Below, piece by piece: positions 20,483-28,839 of a DNA stretch of 64,000 nt. Under the pieces are notes generated by a model. That model saw nothing but the letters and a program-made list of their open reading frames with translations. It had not been told where the DNA came from and did no database searches. The position numbers and the translations under genes were made by a program. Location of the stretch: contig CANQBM010000009.1 in NCBI GenBank assembly GCA_947589575.1, positions 1 to 64,000 of the forward strand, written 5' to 3'. This stretch comes from an uncultured Clostridia bacterium (lineage in GTDB: Bacteria > Bacillota > Clostridia > Oscillospirales > Acutalibacteraceae). The stretch's first letter is position 1. Every line of letters begins with the position of its first letter.

Positions 20483-21553
20483 ATGCGTATTGAAAAAATA
20501 GTTGAATTAATAAAAAAGAATAACGCCGACGCACTGATTTTGTTTAATGAAAGCAATATGCACTACGCCTGCGGTTTTTCGCCGAGCGAGGGAATCGTTG
20601 TTATTACAGAAAGCGGAAAAGGTTATCACATTGTTGATTCAAGATATACCGAAACCGCGCAGAATTATTCAGGCAAAACGGGACTTACCGTGCTTGAAAT
20701 CTCCTCTTCTTTCAGCTCTGAAGTTCAAAGTATTGTTAAAAAACATAATATCAAAACAATCCTTTTTGAAAATGAAACAATTTCCTTCGCGCAGTATGAA
20801 AAATACACAAAGCTTTTAGAAAATGTATCATTTATCCAATTAGGAAATCAGTTAATGCTCCTTAGAAATGTCAAAGACATTGATGAAATCAATTTGATTA
20901 AGGACGCAAACAACATTGCGGAAAAATCCTTTCTTGAACTGTTGCCGGAGGTTAAGGCAGGCAAAACCGAAAAAGAGCTTGCCTCGCTTTTTGATTATTT
21001 AATGGCTAAAAACGGTTCTGACGGCGTCAGCTTTGACACTATTCTTTTAACAGGCAGTCATACTTCAATGCCTCACGGCGTTGCGGATAACAGGAAAATA
21101 AAAGACGGCGATTTTGTTCTTTTTGATTTCGGCGCTACCTGTCAGGGTTATCACTCCGATATGACAAGAACAATAGCGGTAGGGCATGCTACTGACGAAA
21201 TGATTGAGTGTTATAATCTTGTTTTAAAAGCACAGCTTGCAGGTATAAAAGCGCTTGCGGACGGTGTAAAATGCGCTGACGTTTACAAAGCGTCATATGA
21301 TGTTTTGCAGGAAAAAGATATGGCAAAGTATTTCAGGCACAGCTTGGGACACGGAGTAGGTCTTGATATTCACGAGGGCTACAATGCCTCGCCAAAAAGC
21401 GCGGATACTTTTGAAACGGGAAATGTAACATCAATCGAACCCGGCATTTATATACCAAACAAATTCGGAATCAGAATTGAGGATTTGCTCTACATCTCAC
21501 CGAGGGGAAGAGAAAATCTTTCCAAAATAACAAAGGAGTTGATTATAGTTTAA
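20483..21553 (+). CDS. Xaa-Pro aminopeptidase (M24 family)
   Basis: This is a 356-residue creatinase-like N-domain plus pita-bread M24 domain. Metal ligands are in FDFGATCQGYHSDMTRT (two Asp), HSLGHGVGLDIHE (His), SIEPGIYIP (Glu) and GIRIEDLLYI (Glu). It releases N-terminal residues preceding proline. Two in-frame ATGs exist (20477, 20483); AGGA lies 9 bases before the second and only 3 before the first, so I prefer the second. The stop is followed directly by the copA ATG, a tight coupling of a peptidase to copper export that is not an obvious functional pair. Confidence 0.9.
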   Translation: MRIEKIVELIKKNNADALILFNESNMHYACGFSPSEGIVVITESGKGYHIVDSRYTETAQNYSGKTGLTVLEISSSFSSEVQSIVKKHNIKTILFENETISFAQYEKYTKLLENVSFIQLGNQLMLLRNVKDIDEINLIKDANNIAEKSFLELLPEVKAGKTEKELASLFDYLMAKNGSDGVSFDTILLTGSHTSMPHGVADNRKIKDGDFVLFDFGATCQGYHSDMTRTIAVGHATDEMIECYNLVLKAQLAGIKALADGVKCADVYKASYDVLQEKDMAKYFRHSLGHGVGLDIHEGYNASPKSADTFETGNVTSIEPGIYIPNKFGIRIEDLLYISPRGRENLSKITKELIIV

Positions 21554-23665
21554 ATGAAACAAAAGTTTCTTGTAACGGGTATGAGTTGTGCCGCCTGCTC
21601 CACCAGAGTTGAAAAGGCGGTTTCCAAAATCAGCGACAGTGTGACTGTTAATCTGCTTGCAGGCACTATGGTTGCTGAATACAGCTGTGATACAGATAAT
21701 ATTATTAATGCCGTTAAAAGCGAAGGCTATGGTTGTGAGCCTTTTAAGCTGAAAAAATCTGAAAATACTGCTGAAATAAAGGAAATGAAAATAAGAGTAA
21801 TTGTTTCCGTAATATTTCTTATTCCGCTTATGTACCTTTCAATGGCGCATATGCTCGGATACACGCTCCCGTGGATACTCGGCGAACATATGCCGAATGC
21901 GGTAGGTCAGCTTGTATTTTTAATACCCATATTAATTGTAAACAGAAAATTTTTCACAAACGGATTTTCAGCTCTTATTAAACTAAATCCGAATATGGAC
22001 AGCTTGGTAGCAGTCGGCTCAGGCGCATCATTTATATACAGTTTAATTTCAATGTTTATATTTGACAATCACCATTTATATTTTGAGTCAGCAGGAATGA
22101 TACTTGCACTGATAACGGTCGGAAAGCTTTTGGAAACAATAAGCAAGGGAAGAACTAAAGATGCCATAAACTCCTTAATCGACCTTGTCCCAGAAAAAAG
22201 TATTATTTTAAAGGACGGCGCGGAAACAGAGATTGAATCATCGCTTATTCAGGCGGGCGACCTTGTTGTGATTAAGCCGGGTATGAGAATTGCCGTTGAC
22301 GGAATTATAACCGATGGTTCGGGCTCGGTTGACCAAAGCGCCGTAACAGGTGAAAGCGTACCTGTTGACTTGACGGTTGACGACAAGGTAATAAGCGGTA
22401 CGGTAAATAAAAACGGCAACTTTATTTTCAAAGCGACGCAAGTAGGCGAAGAATCTACTTTATCAAGAATTATTGCTCTTGTTGAAGATGCGTCATCATC
22501 AAAGGCGCCTGCGCAGAGACTTGCTGACAAAATCGCCGCTGTTTTTGTTCCTGCTGTTATTGCAATAGCAATTATTGCTTTTATAGTATGGATGATAATA
22601 GGCAAAGGTTTTGAATTTGCTTTTTCAATCGGTATTTCTGTTTTAGTTATAAGCTGTCCGTGCGCGCTTGGACTTGCGACTCCCTGCGCTATAATGATAG
22701 GCACGGGCAAGGGAGCTGAAAACGGAATATTATTTAAAGACGCGTCTGCGCTTGAAAATCTCGGTAAATGCAACACCATTGTATTTGACAAAACAGGAAC
22801 TATCACAAAAGGTGAAATGTTTGTTACCGATATTACAGATGAACAATATCTTGACATAATTTACACTATCGAAAATATTTCCGACCATCCGCTTTCAGCC
22901 GCTGTTTGCAATTATTGCAGAGAAAACGGTGCTGAGCTCCTTGAAATTGAAGAGAGCGAATATATAATCGGAAAAGGGATTACCGCTAAAATTAACGGCA
23001 AAATATATAAGGCCGGCAACGAAAAGCTGACCGGATTTGCTGACAATGAGTTTTCATACAGCGGAAAGACTCCAATTATTTTCACCCGCGACGGTGAATA
23101 CCTCTGTACAGTTGCAGTTGCTGATAAAATCAAGGACGACGCAAAGGAAACAATTAAAAGTATTAATGCTGACACAATTATGATAACAGGTGACAACGAG
23201 GTAACCGCCTATGCAATAACCAGGCAGGCCGGAATAAAAAATTTTATTGCATCTGCTCTCCCTGACGACAAGGAGAAAAAGATAAGAGAACTTATTGAAA
23301 GCGGAAAAACTGTTGCAATGATTGGCGACGGAATTAACGACTCCCCTGCCCTCACGCGTGCGGACGTCGGTATTGCCATAGGCGCAGGCTCGGATATTGC
23401 CATTGAATCTGCCGACGTTGTACTTGTATCAAACAAGCTTTCCGATGTTTCAAAGGCAATCAGACTTTCAAAGAAAACTCTTAAAAATATCAGGGAAAAT
23501 CTTTTTTGGGCATTCTTTTACAACTGCTTGGGCATACCGCTTGCCGCCGGCTGTTTTTACGGAATATTCGGCTGGACGCTTAATCCGATGATTGCAGCGG
23601 CTTGTATGAGCCTGAGTTCTGTAACAGTAGTATTAAACGCATTAAGACTAAGGAGGTTTAAGTAA
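21554..23665 (+). CDS. copA: Copper-exporting P-type ATPase
   Basis: The 703-residue P1B ATPase has an N-terminal heavy-metal domain with GMSCAACS (Cys residues near 11-14), then membrane helices, an actuator domain with VTGES, the ion-binding CPC (Cys368-Pro-Cys370), phosphorylated Asp412 in FDKTGT, an HP motif (DHPLSA) and the hinge MIGDGINDSPALTRADVG. The CPC motif with a terminal helix MSLSSVTVVLNALRL points to Cu(I) export. It starts immediately after the peptidase stop and overlaps copZ by one base (TAATG). No CsoR- or CopY-type regulator is adjacent. Confidence 0.95.
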   Translation: MKQKFLVTGMSCAACSTRVEKAVSKISDSVTVNLLAGTMVAEYSCDTDNIINAVKSEGYGCEPFKLKKSENTAEIKEMKIRVIVSVIFLIPLMYLSMAHMLGYTLPWILGEHMPNAVGQLVFLIPILIVNRKFFTNGFSALIKLNPNMDSLVAVGSGASFIYSLISMFIFDNHHLYFESAGMILALITVGKLLETISKGRTKDAINSLIDLVPEKSIILKDGAETEIESSLIQAGDLVVIKPGMRIAVDGIITDGSGSVDQSAVTGESVPVDLTVDDKVISGTVNKNGNFIFKATQVGEESTLSRIIALVEDASSSKAPAQRLADKIAAVFVPAVIAIAIIAFIVWMIIGKGFEFAFSIGISVLVISCPCALGLATPCAIMIGTGKGAENGILFKDASALENLGKCNTIVFDKTGTITKGEMFVTDITDEQYLDIIYTIENISDHPLSAAVCNYCRENGAELLEIEESEYIIGKGITAKINGKIYKAGNEKLTGFADNEFSYSGKTPIIFTRDGEYLCTVAVADKIKDDAKETIKSINADTIMITGDNEVTAYAITRQAGIKNFIASALPDDKEKKIRELIESGKTVAMIGDGINDSPALTRADVGIAIGAGSDIAIESADVVLVSNKLSDVSKAIRLSKKTLKNIRENLFWAFFYNCLGIPLAAGCFYGIFGWTLNPMIAAACMSLSSVTVVLNALRLRRFK

Positions 23666-23880
23666 TGAAAAAGATAATTTCAGTCGAGGGTATGTCGTGC
23701 GAGCATTGCGCCGCAAGCGTAAAGTCATCGCTTGAAAAACTTGACGGAGTTAAATCGGCAAAAGTTGATTTAAAGAAAAAATCAGCAACAGTTAAACTTA
23801 CGGAAAACGTTGCGGACGATGTTTTGAAATCAGCCGTAACCGAAGCGGGATTTACCCCTGTTTCCGTTATTGAAAAGTAA
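23665..23880 (+). CDS. copZ: Copper chaperone, heavy-metal-associated domain
   Basis: The 71-residue single HMA domain has the metal motif GMSCEHCAAS near residues 9-18 and the ferredoxin-like betaalphabeta-betaalphabeta length. It would bind Cu(I) and deliver it to CopA. It is translationally coupled to copA and followed by a strong terminator, so the transcript ends here. Confidence 0.92.
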   Translation: MKKIISVEGMSCEHCAASVKSSLEKLDGVKSAKVDLKKKSATVKLTENVADDVLKSAVTEAGFTPVSVIEK

Positions 23881-23895
23881 ACATACCGAAAAAAC

Positions 23896-23925
23896 AGCGC
23901 ACATTTGAAAAATCAAATGTGCGCT
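23896..23925. terminator. Bidirectional terminator after copZ
   Basis: AGCGCACATTTGA (23896-23908) pairs perfectly with TCAAATGTGCGCT (23913-23925) around AAAA, followed by TTATTCATTT. It also serves the converging FRG gene. Confidence 0.85.
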
Positions 23926-23929
23926 TTAT

Positions 23930-24901
23930 TCATTTAATATTATTATCTATTGCCTCTTTGAACGCGCCTTCAACATCCATCAAATACTTATATGAATACC
24001 ATGGCGCCTTGTCATTAATCATTTTGCGGACATCATTACAAATATCCTTATTTATAATAAATTTTGTAATTGAAAACTGCTCACGGATATTTTTTGTAAA
24101 ATATGTGACATTAAACAGCTGAAAATCAGTAAGAAGCAAAAATACGCCCTGCTGAAATTTCATTCTTGTATTTGTCGGAACGTCTATAAGTTTTGCCTTG
24201 GGAGATGGGTTTGAACCTATACGCTCAAGATGCTTTTTAAAATCATCGGGAATAACCGGCAACTGTTTATTGCTTATCATATCACGGACCGCGCTTTTAA
24301 CCGCCTTATCATCAAAATGACCTGCATACACGCTCAAATCCTTTATCCACTGATTTGCAACATTAATATTGTTTGTATAATCGTCCTCATTCTTAAGTTC
24401 AAGCACATAGAGAATAATATCGTCTTCAAAATTTTCCCTGTCCTTAAGTGCGAATGAAAGAGACGGATAAAGACTCTTTGTAAAATCAATCAGCGGAGAA
24501 AAATCACAATAATGCTGTGCAAAGGCGCAAATCTCATACAGATGCTCAACGTCAACTTTTCCCATTGTACTGCTGAAAACGTCAACAAAATTCCCAAGTT
24601 GAGAATAGTAGTCATAAATAAATTTTGAATCAATATGTATAATGCCTAAATCGCTGTCCTTTAAAAGTTCCTTTGAGTGTCTAAGCATTGTCGGGAGAAG
24701 ATGACGGTTAGGGTCGTCAATTCTTTCACCCCTGTAAAAAAGCCTCTTACAGCTTAAAAAATCATTCATAATAAGCCTATAAAAATCATCCATTGTTTCA
24801 ATACGCCTACTTACTGCGCTGAAATCAAAATCAAGATTTTCACTTATTCTTGAATTTAAGGAATGTAATTTTTCCTTTAAATGCTCTCTTGCAGAAAACA
24901 T
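23930..24901 (-). CDS. FRG-domain protein
   Basis: The 323-residue cytoplasmic protein has LFYRGERIDD near residue 54 (the FRG-domain F-x-R-G core), HLLPTMLRH, and AQHYCDFSPLIDFTKSLYPSLSFAL near residue 128, matching the QHYGLPTRLLDWT element. The rest is not recognised. FRG domains are of unknown chemistry and occur in stand-alone proteins and in some defence or toxin settings. It starts 12 bases after the OYE-family gene stop with a GGAG ribosome site, so they are cotranscribed. There are no other defence genes nearby. Confidence 0.78.
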   Translation of the reverse strand: MFSAREHLKEKLHSLNSRISENLDFDFSAVSRRIETMDDFYRLIMNDFLSCKRLFYRGERIDDPNRHLLPTMLRHSKELLKDSDLGIIHIDSKFIYDYYSQLGNFVDVFSSTMGKVDVEHLYEICAFAQHYCDFSPLIDFTKSLYPSLSFALKDRENFEDDIILYVLELKNEDDYTNNINVANQWIKDLSVYAGHFDDKAVKSAVRDMISNKQLPVIPDDFKKHLERIGSNPSPKAKLIDVPTNTRMKFQQGVFLLLTDFQLFNVTYFTKNIREQFSITKFIINKDICNDVRKMINDKAPWYSYKYLMDVEGAFKEAIDNNIK

Positions 24902-24913
24902 ATTCCATCTCCG

Positions 24914-26983
24914 TTAAATATTCATTACCAACTGATATGCTGACTCAGTAGCATCGGCGATTCTGCCGATTTTGACACTGTCTCCGATATTATAAACCTT
25001 ATAGCAGTCAGATGATTTAATATCGTCATAAAGGCTTGTGTCAGGTCTTACGCCGAGCGACAGCACAACATAGTCGGTATCGATAATGACTTTCTTGCTG
25101 TCACTGATTCTTTCAAGAGTGATTGAGCTGTTATTGACGGATATAAGCTTATGCCCTGTTAAAAACTCGGTATTCCCAGCCTTAAGCTTAGCCATAGCGT
25201 CATCAAGATGCTGAAACCACGCACCCGGAGCAATGGTATCGGACATTTCAACCACAGTCACTCTGTTGCCATATTCAATCAAAAGTTCGCTTGTTTCAAG
25301 TCCTGTCATACCAGAGCCGATAACGGCAACTTTTTTATTTTCAAGTCTGACGGTTCCGTCGAGTATTTGGGTAACTGTTGAAACATTATCACCTTTAAAT
25401 ACATGAGGAAATATTGCGTTTGCGCCTGTAGCGTTAATTACGATTTCTGGCTTATAAGCATCAATTATGTCCTTAGTTGCGGTAATTCCGAACTCAACCT
25501 TAACGCCAAGAGCGTTTACATTTTCCAAAAGGTCAGTGCACACCCAACCCATTTTACCCTTGTGCGGCGGCTGCTTTGCAAGGTTAAGCTGACCGCCCGC
25601 CTCTTCCTCTTTTTCAAGAACAGTCACATCAAAGCCGCGCTTTGCAAGCAGTTCGGCGGCAGTAAGCCCCGCAGGTCCTGCTCCGATAACAACGACTTTT
25701 CTTCCTCTTCCGTTTTTATTAAGCTGTACATTCTCCCGTCCGACAAATTTGTTGACCGAGCAATTACCGTGACTGTAATGATAAGCATTTTCCATCATAC
25801 TTTCAAAGCAATACAGACAGCATACACATCTTTTAATTAAATTTTCATTTCCGCTTTTAACCTTATTAACCCATTGAGGATCCGCAATCAGCGGTCTGCC
25901 AAGAGAAACAAAATCCTGTATACCGTCCTCAAGCTGCTTTTCTGCCTGCTTGGGTGAACGGATAAGATTTGCCGCGATAACAGGAATGTCAACAATCTTT
26001 TTGACCTCTTCGGCAAGATTTTTTCTCCAGCCGCATTCAAAGGTTGACGGCTCAAGCCAGTAGTTAAAAGTGTCATAAGCTCCTGATGAAACATCAATAG
26101 CGTCAATTCCCTTATCACTTAGAATTTCGGCCATCTTCAATCCTTCATCAAGTTCGTAACCTTTATTCCTTTGTCCGATTCTGTCATACATTTCGTCAAC
26201 GGTCAGGCGGACAACAATCGGAAAATCCTGACCGCAGTTTTTTCTTATCCCGTCAATAATTTCAGTAAGAAATCTCATACGGTTTTCAAGGCTTCCGCCG
26301 TATTCGTCAGTGCGTTTATTTGTATTAGGTGACAGAAACTGCTGTATAAGGTAACCGTGCGACGCGTGCAGTTCAACACCGTCACAGCCTGCCTTTTTAA
26401 CTCTTACAGCGCCTTCGATAAACTGTGAAATAATCTTTTTTACACCTTTTTTTGACAGCGGTCTGCTTATGCTGTTACTCATTTTACTTTTCTCGCATTT
26501 GCTCGGAGCAACAACTCTCGGTACGATATTTTTATCCTGTAACTTTTTTCCGGGAGGAATAACAGCGCCTGTCAAAATCTTTGTGTAAAGATTTCCCATC
26601 AACTTATCCCCCGCAACGCAAAGCGGAACGGTACCAATCATCAGCCCCAAATTCTGTCTGCCGGGATGATGAAGCTCAACCATAATTTTACAGCCGTGCT
26701 TATGTACACGCTTTGCCATTTCTCTTAAAGCAGGAATCTGATAATCGTGACTCATTGCGAGCTGACCGTATGACGACGCGCCGGTAATATCATTCACTCG
26801 TGTTATTTCAGTAAATATTAAACCTACTCCGCCCTTTGCGCGCTCCTCATAGTAATTCATCATTTTCTCGGTTGCACAGCCGTTATATTGCCCGAAACCC
26901 ATGCACATCGGTGCCATTACAACTCTGTTTTTTATTTCAACGTTACCTATTTTCATAGGAGAAAACAGCTTACTGTATTCCAT
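24914..26983 (-). CDS. NADH:flavin oxidoreductase / enoate reductase family (BaiCD/BaiH-like)
   Basis: The 689-residue two-module flavoenzyme starts with KLFSPMKIGNVEIKNRVVMAPM and an FMN TIM barrel with ELHHPGRQN and GCDGVELHASHGYLIQQFLSP. The Cys cluster CVCCLYC plus GNCSVN (about 385-410) probably binds a 4Fe-4S cluster. It is followed by an FAD/NAD module starting KVVVIGAGPAGLTAAELLAKRG. The architecture fits 2-enoate or 2,4-dienoyl-CoA reductases and bile-acid BaiCD/BaiH; the substrate is not predictable. The frame opens at a GTG, but AGGTGA lies 5 bases before the ATG at 26983. Confidence 0.88.
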   Translation of the reverse strand: MEYSKLFSPMKIGNVEIKNRVVMAPMCMGFGQYNGCATEKMMNYYEERAKGGVGLIFTEITRVNDITGASSYGQLAMSHDYQIPALREMAKRVHKHGCKIMVELHHPGRQNLGLMIGTVPLCVAGDKLMGNLYTKILTGAVIPPGKKLQDKNIVPRVVAPSKCEKSKMSNSISRPLSKKGVKKIISQFIEGAVRVKKAGCDGVELHASHGYLIQQFLSPNTNKRTDEYGGSLENRMRFLTEIIDGIRKNCGQDFPIVVRLTVDEMYDRIGQRNKGYELDEGLKMAEILSDKGIDAIDVSSGAYDTFNYWLEPSTFECGWRKNLAEEVKKIVDIPVIAANLIRSPKQAEKQLEDGIQDFVSLGRPLIADPQWVNKVKSGNENLIKRCVCCLYCFESMMENAYHYSHGNCSVNKFVGRENVQLNKNGRGRKVVVIGAGPAGLTAAELLAKRGFDVTVLEKEEEAGGQLNLAKQPPHKGKMGWVCTDLLENVNALGVKVEFGITATKDIIDAYKPEIVINATGANAIFPHVFKGDNVSTVTQILDGTVRLENKKVAVIGSGMTGLETSELLIEYGNRVTVVEMSDTIAPGAWFQHLDDAMAKLKAGNTEFLTGHKLISVNNSSITLERISDSKKVIIDTDYVVLSLGVRPDTSLYDDIKSSDCYKVYNIGDSVKIGRIADATESAYQLVMNI

Positions 26984-27021
26984 AGCTATCACCTGTTTTT
27001 TATTGAATGATGTAAGATAAC

Positions 27022-27039
27022 GGCACCTGAAGAGGTGCC
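27022..27039 (-). terminator. Weak hairpin between the 27.0-kb membrane gene and the OYE gene
   Basis: GGCACCT and AGGTGCC form a 7-bp stem with a 4-base loop. No T-run follows on the minus strand, so it may be a partial terminator or a processing stem. Confidence 0.35.
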
Positions 27040-27048
27040 GGGTAAAAT

Positions 27049-27573
27049 CTATTTTTTACTTTTAGGGGTCTTTTTTCCTCCGTACTTTTTTTCCTTTTCA
27101 GCGTCTTGTCTTTTTGACCACAAAAAGAACCATAACAATATTAAGCCTACTGCCAAAAGTACTGCAATTACCGCTCCAACGATTTTGGCTATTGACTTAA
27201 TATGATTAATATTATCTATTGACTTTATGAAAAAATATGCGTAAGGAGAACCGTTATCAACACCTTCATAAATCAGCTTGCCGTTTCCGGGAATTGAAAC
27301 TTCATTTCCGTCTTTATCATAGTAATAAAACTCCATAAAATAAATAGCTTCATCTTCCTTAGGGTCGAAATCAGTATTCAGTCTTTTATACAGAGTAAGC
27401 GGTATATCCTCATTTACGGTTGCGTCAATATGGTCGGGCATTACCATATAGAGCAATCTTGATTCAATTAAATCTCTATTTAATGCAACAGCAATTATAC
27501 CGCCGATAACCACGACAATAACAAGAACCGCAACAGTAATCTTTTTTGTTTTTTTCTTTTTTATATTATCCAT
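27049..27573 (-). CDS. Membrane protein of unknown function, two helices
   Basis: The 174-residue protein has a lysine-rich N-terminus (KKKKTKK), a first membrane helix (about 12-31, ITVAVLVIVVVIGGIIAVAL), an extracytoplasmic domain of about 90 residues with FMEFYYYDKDGNEVSIPG, a second helix (about 130-152, IVGAVIAVLLAVGLILLWFFLW) and a highly basic tail. I do not recognise a family. It lies downstream of the zinc-ribbon membrane protein after a likely terminator, and before the OYE gene. Confidence 0.65.
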   Translation of the reverse strand: MDNIKKKKTKKITVAVLVIVVVIGGIIAVALNRDLIESRLLYMVMPDHIDATVNEDIPLTLYKRLNTDFDPKEDEAIYFMEFYYYDKDGNEVSIPGNGKLIYEGVDNGSPYAYFFIKSIDNINHIKSIAKIVGAVIAVLLAVGLILLWFFLWSKRQDAEKEKKYGGKKTPKSKK

Positions 27574-27623
27574 AATTTCTCACTCCGCACAATGTTATAA
27601 AAGCATATAAAATCAAGAAAAAA

Positions 27624-27646
27624 GGAGCATAGCAAAAGCCTGCTCC
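27624..27646 (-). terminator. Terminator after the zinc-ribbon membrane protein gene
   Basis: GGAGCA and TGCTCC pair across an 11-base loop, followed on the minus strand by TTTTTTCTT. Confidence 0.65.
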
Positions 27647-27661
27647 CTTTTATTCACAAAA

Positions 27662-28585
27662 TTATTTTTTCTTCTTTTTTGCAGCATCAGCAGCAAGCTT
27701 TGCCTTAGCCTCTTCAACCTTTTTAGCCTCTTCCTCGGCAGCAAGCTTTTCAGCCTCTTCACGAGCCTTTTCCCTCTCAATTTGCTTTTTGCGTTCTTTT
27801 TCATCCTTAACTGCCTTGCGGGCAAGTCTTTCCTCTTCAAGAGTTTCATCGCTCTTAGCGGGAGCCTTGGCAACAGCGATATTAATTCCTGTTGCAACAA
27901 GCAGGAGTACAAGAGCCACAAAGTAACCCCATGAGATTGACGCGCTGCCGTTGATTACCGCAAAATCGCCAAAATTGTATGCAGTAAAGTCAGCAGCAAG
28001 CGAACCGCTCATCACAAAGCATACAACAGATGCAACAGAGGCCGTAATTGAAAGAATATCAAAAACGACTGTCGATTTTGTCTTTGGTTTCTTGCACATT
28101 ATAATGTTGAGGAAAAACGCAATAACAATAAACAGCGCGCTGAGAACAAAAAGAATATATCCCAAAACGCCGAGAGTCAGCGCGCCTCCGAAGTTCTCAA
28201 ACTTCATATTTGTAATATACAGATTAATATTTCCGAAAAAGCTGGTAAAGAAATCAATCAAGGATTTGTTACCGCTGAAAGAAATAATACTTAAATCAAA
28301 GCTTGTGGCATCACTTTTAAGCACAGCCCACGGAAGTATAAAACCAACGGCGGGAAGAAATGTTAAGATAAGCCTAACAATACGAAGCTTGGTTCCCCAA
28401 ATTGAATAAGCGATTCTGTTCATTGTTTTGTTAAAAACAGCAAACTGCTTTTCAGCTCTGACATTATCCTCCTCAAGTCTCTCCTGCCAGTTAAAATTTG
28501 GTATAGAAACACCGCAAGCAGAGCATTCGGCTTTTACATTCCAGATATGTAATTTTTTTCCGCAATTAGGACAGGTACTTGCCAT
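27662..28585 (-). CDS. Zinc-ribbon, multi-helix membrane protein with charged tail
   Basis: The 307-residue protein has an N-terminal zinc ribbon (CPNCGKKL and CSACGVSIP), a coiled or linker segment, four predicted membrane helices between about 70 and 245, and a C-terminal tail of about 60 residues almost entirely Lys, Glu and Ala (RKAVKDEKERKKQIEREK), probably a long cytoplasmic helix. No family is recognised. The frame extends to 28603, but GGGGTG lies 7 bases before the ATG at 28585, just ahead of the CPNCG motif. It has its own promoter and terminator. Confidence 0.7.
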   Translation of the reverse strand: MASTCPNCGKKLHIWNVKAECSACGVSIPNFNWQERLEEDNVRAEKQFAVFNKTMNRIAYSIWGTKLRIVRLILTFLPAVGFILPWAVLKSDATSFDLSIISFSGNKSLIDFFTSFFGNINLYITNMKFENFGGALTLGVLGYILFVLSALFIVIAFFLNIIMCKKPKTKSTVVFDILSITASVASVVCFVMSGSLAADFTAYNFGDFAVINGSASISWGYFVALVLLLVATGINIAVAKAPAKSDETLEEERLARKAVKDEKERKKQIEREKAREEAEKLAAEEEAKKVEEAKAKLAADAAKKKKK

Positions 28586-28620
28586 TAAAGGCACCCCTTT
28601 CAAAAGTTTGTTACTAAAGT

Positions 28621-28649
28621 ATTTTATAATTATTTTTCCGGAATGTCAA
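28621..28649 (-). promoter_or_regulatory. Predicted promoter of the zinc-ribbon membrane protein gene
   Basis: TTGACA (28649-28644) and TAAAAT (28626-28621) are 17 bases apart on the minus strand, 36 bases before the start. Confidence 0.65.
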
Positions 28650-28741
28650 TACAATTTCAAATATAATTAATCTAAATTCAACAATATTTGCGGGTTGGTA
28701 AAATATGTTGCAAAAATATTATTTTTGGAAATAAAAAAGTA

Positions 28742-28770
28742 TTGATTTCAACTGTCTAATATGATAGTAT
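28742..28770 (+). promoter_or_regulatory. Predicted promoter of the GPH symporter gene
   Basis: TTGATT (28742-28747) and TAGTAT (28765-28770) are 17 bases apart, giving a leader of about 65 bases before the TTG start. Confidence 0.5.
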
Positions 28771-28839
28771 ATGTATGTTACTAACAATCCATAGGTTGCT
28801 TTATATATAATGAGCTGCCTAAAGAAATGAGGGAATATC

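Noticed and set aside
23930-24901. Anti-phage defence island around the FRG gene
   Set aside because: Neighbours are a flavoenzyme and copper genes; no nuclease, reverse transcriptase, TIR or restriction gene is present.
25403-25840. Plus-strand ORF of 145 codons inside the OYE-family gene
   Set aside because: It is entirely antisense to a conserved flavoenzyme and shows no family features.
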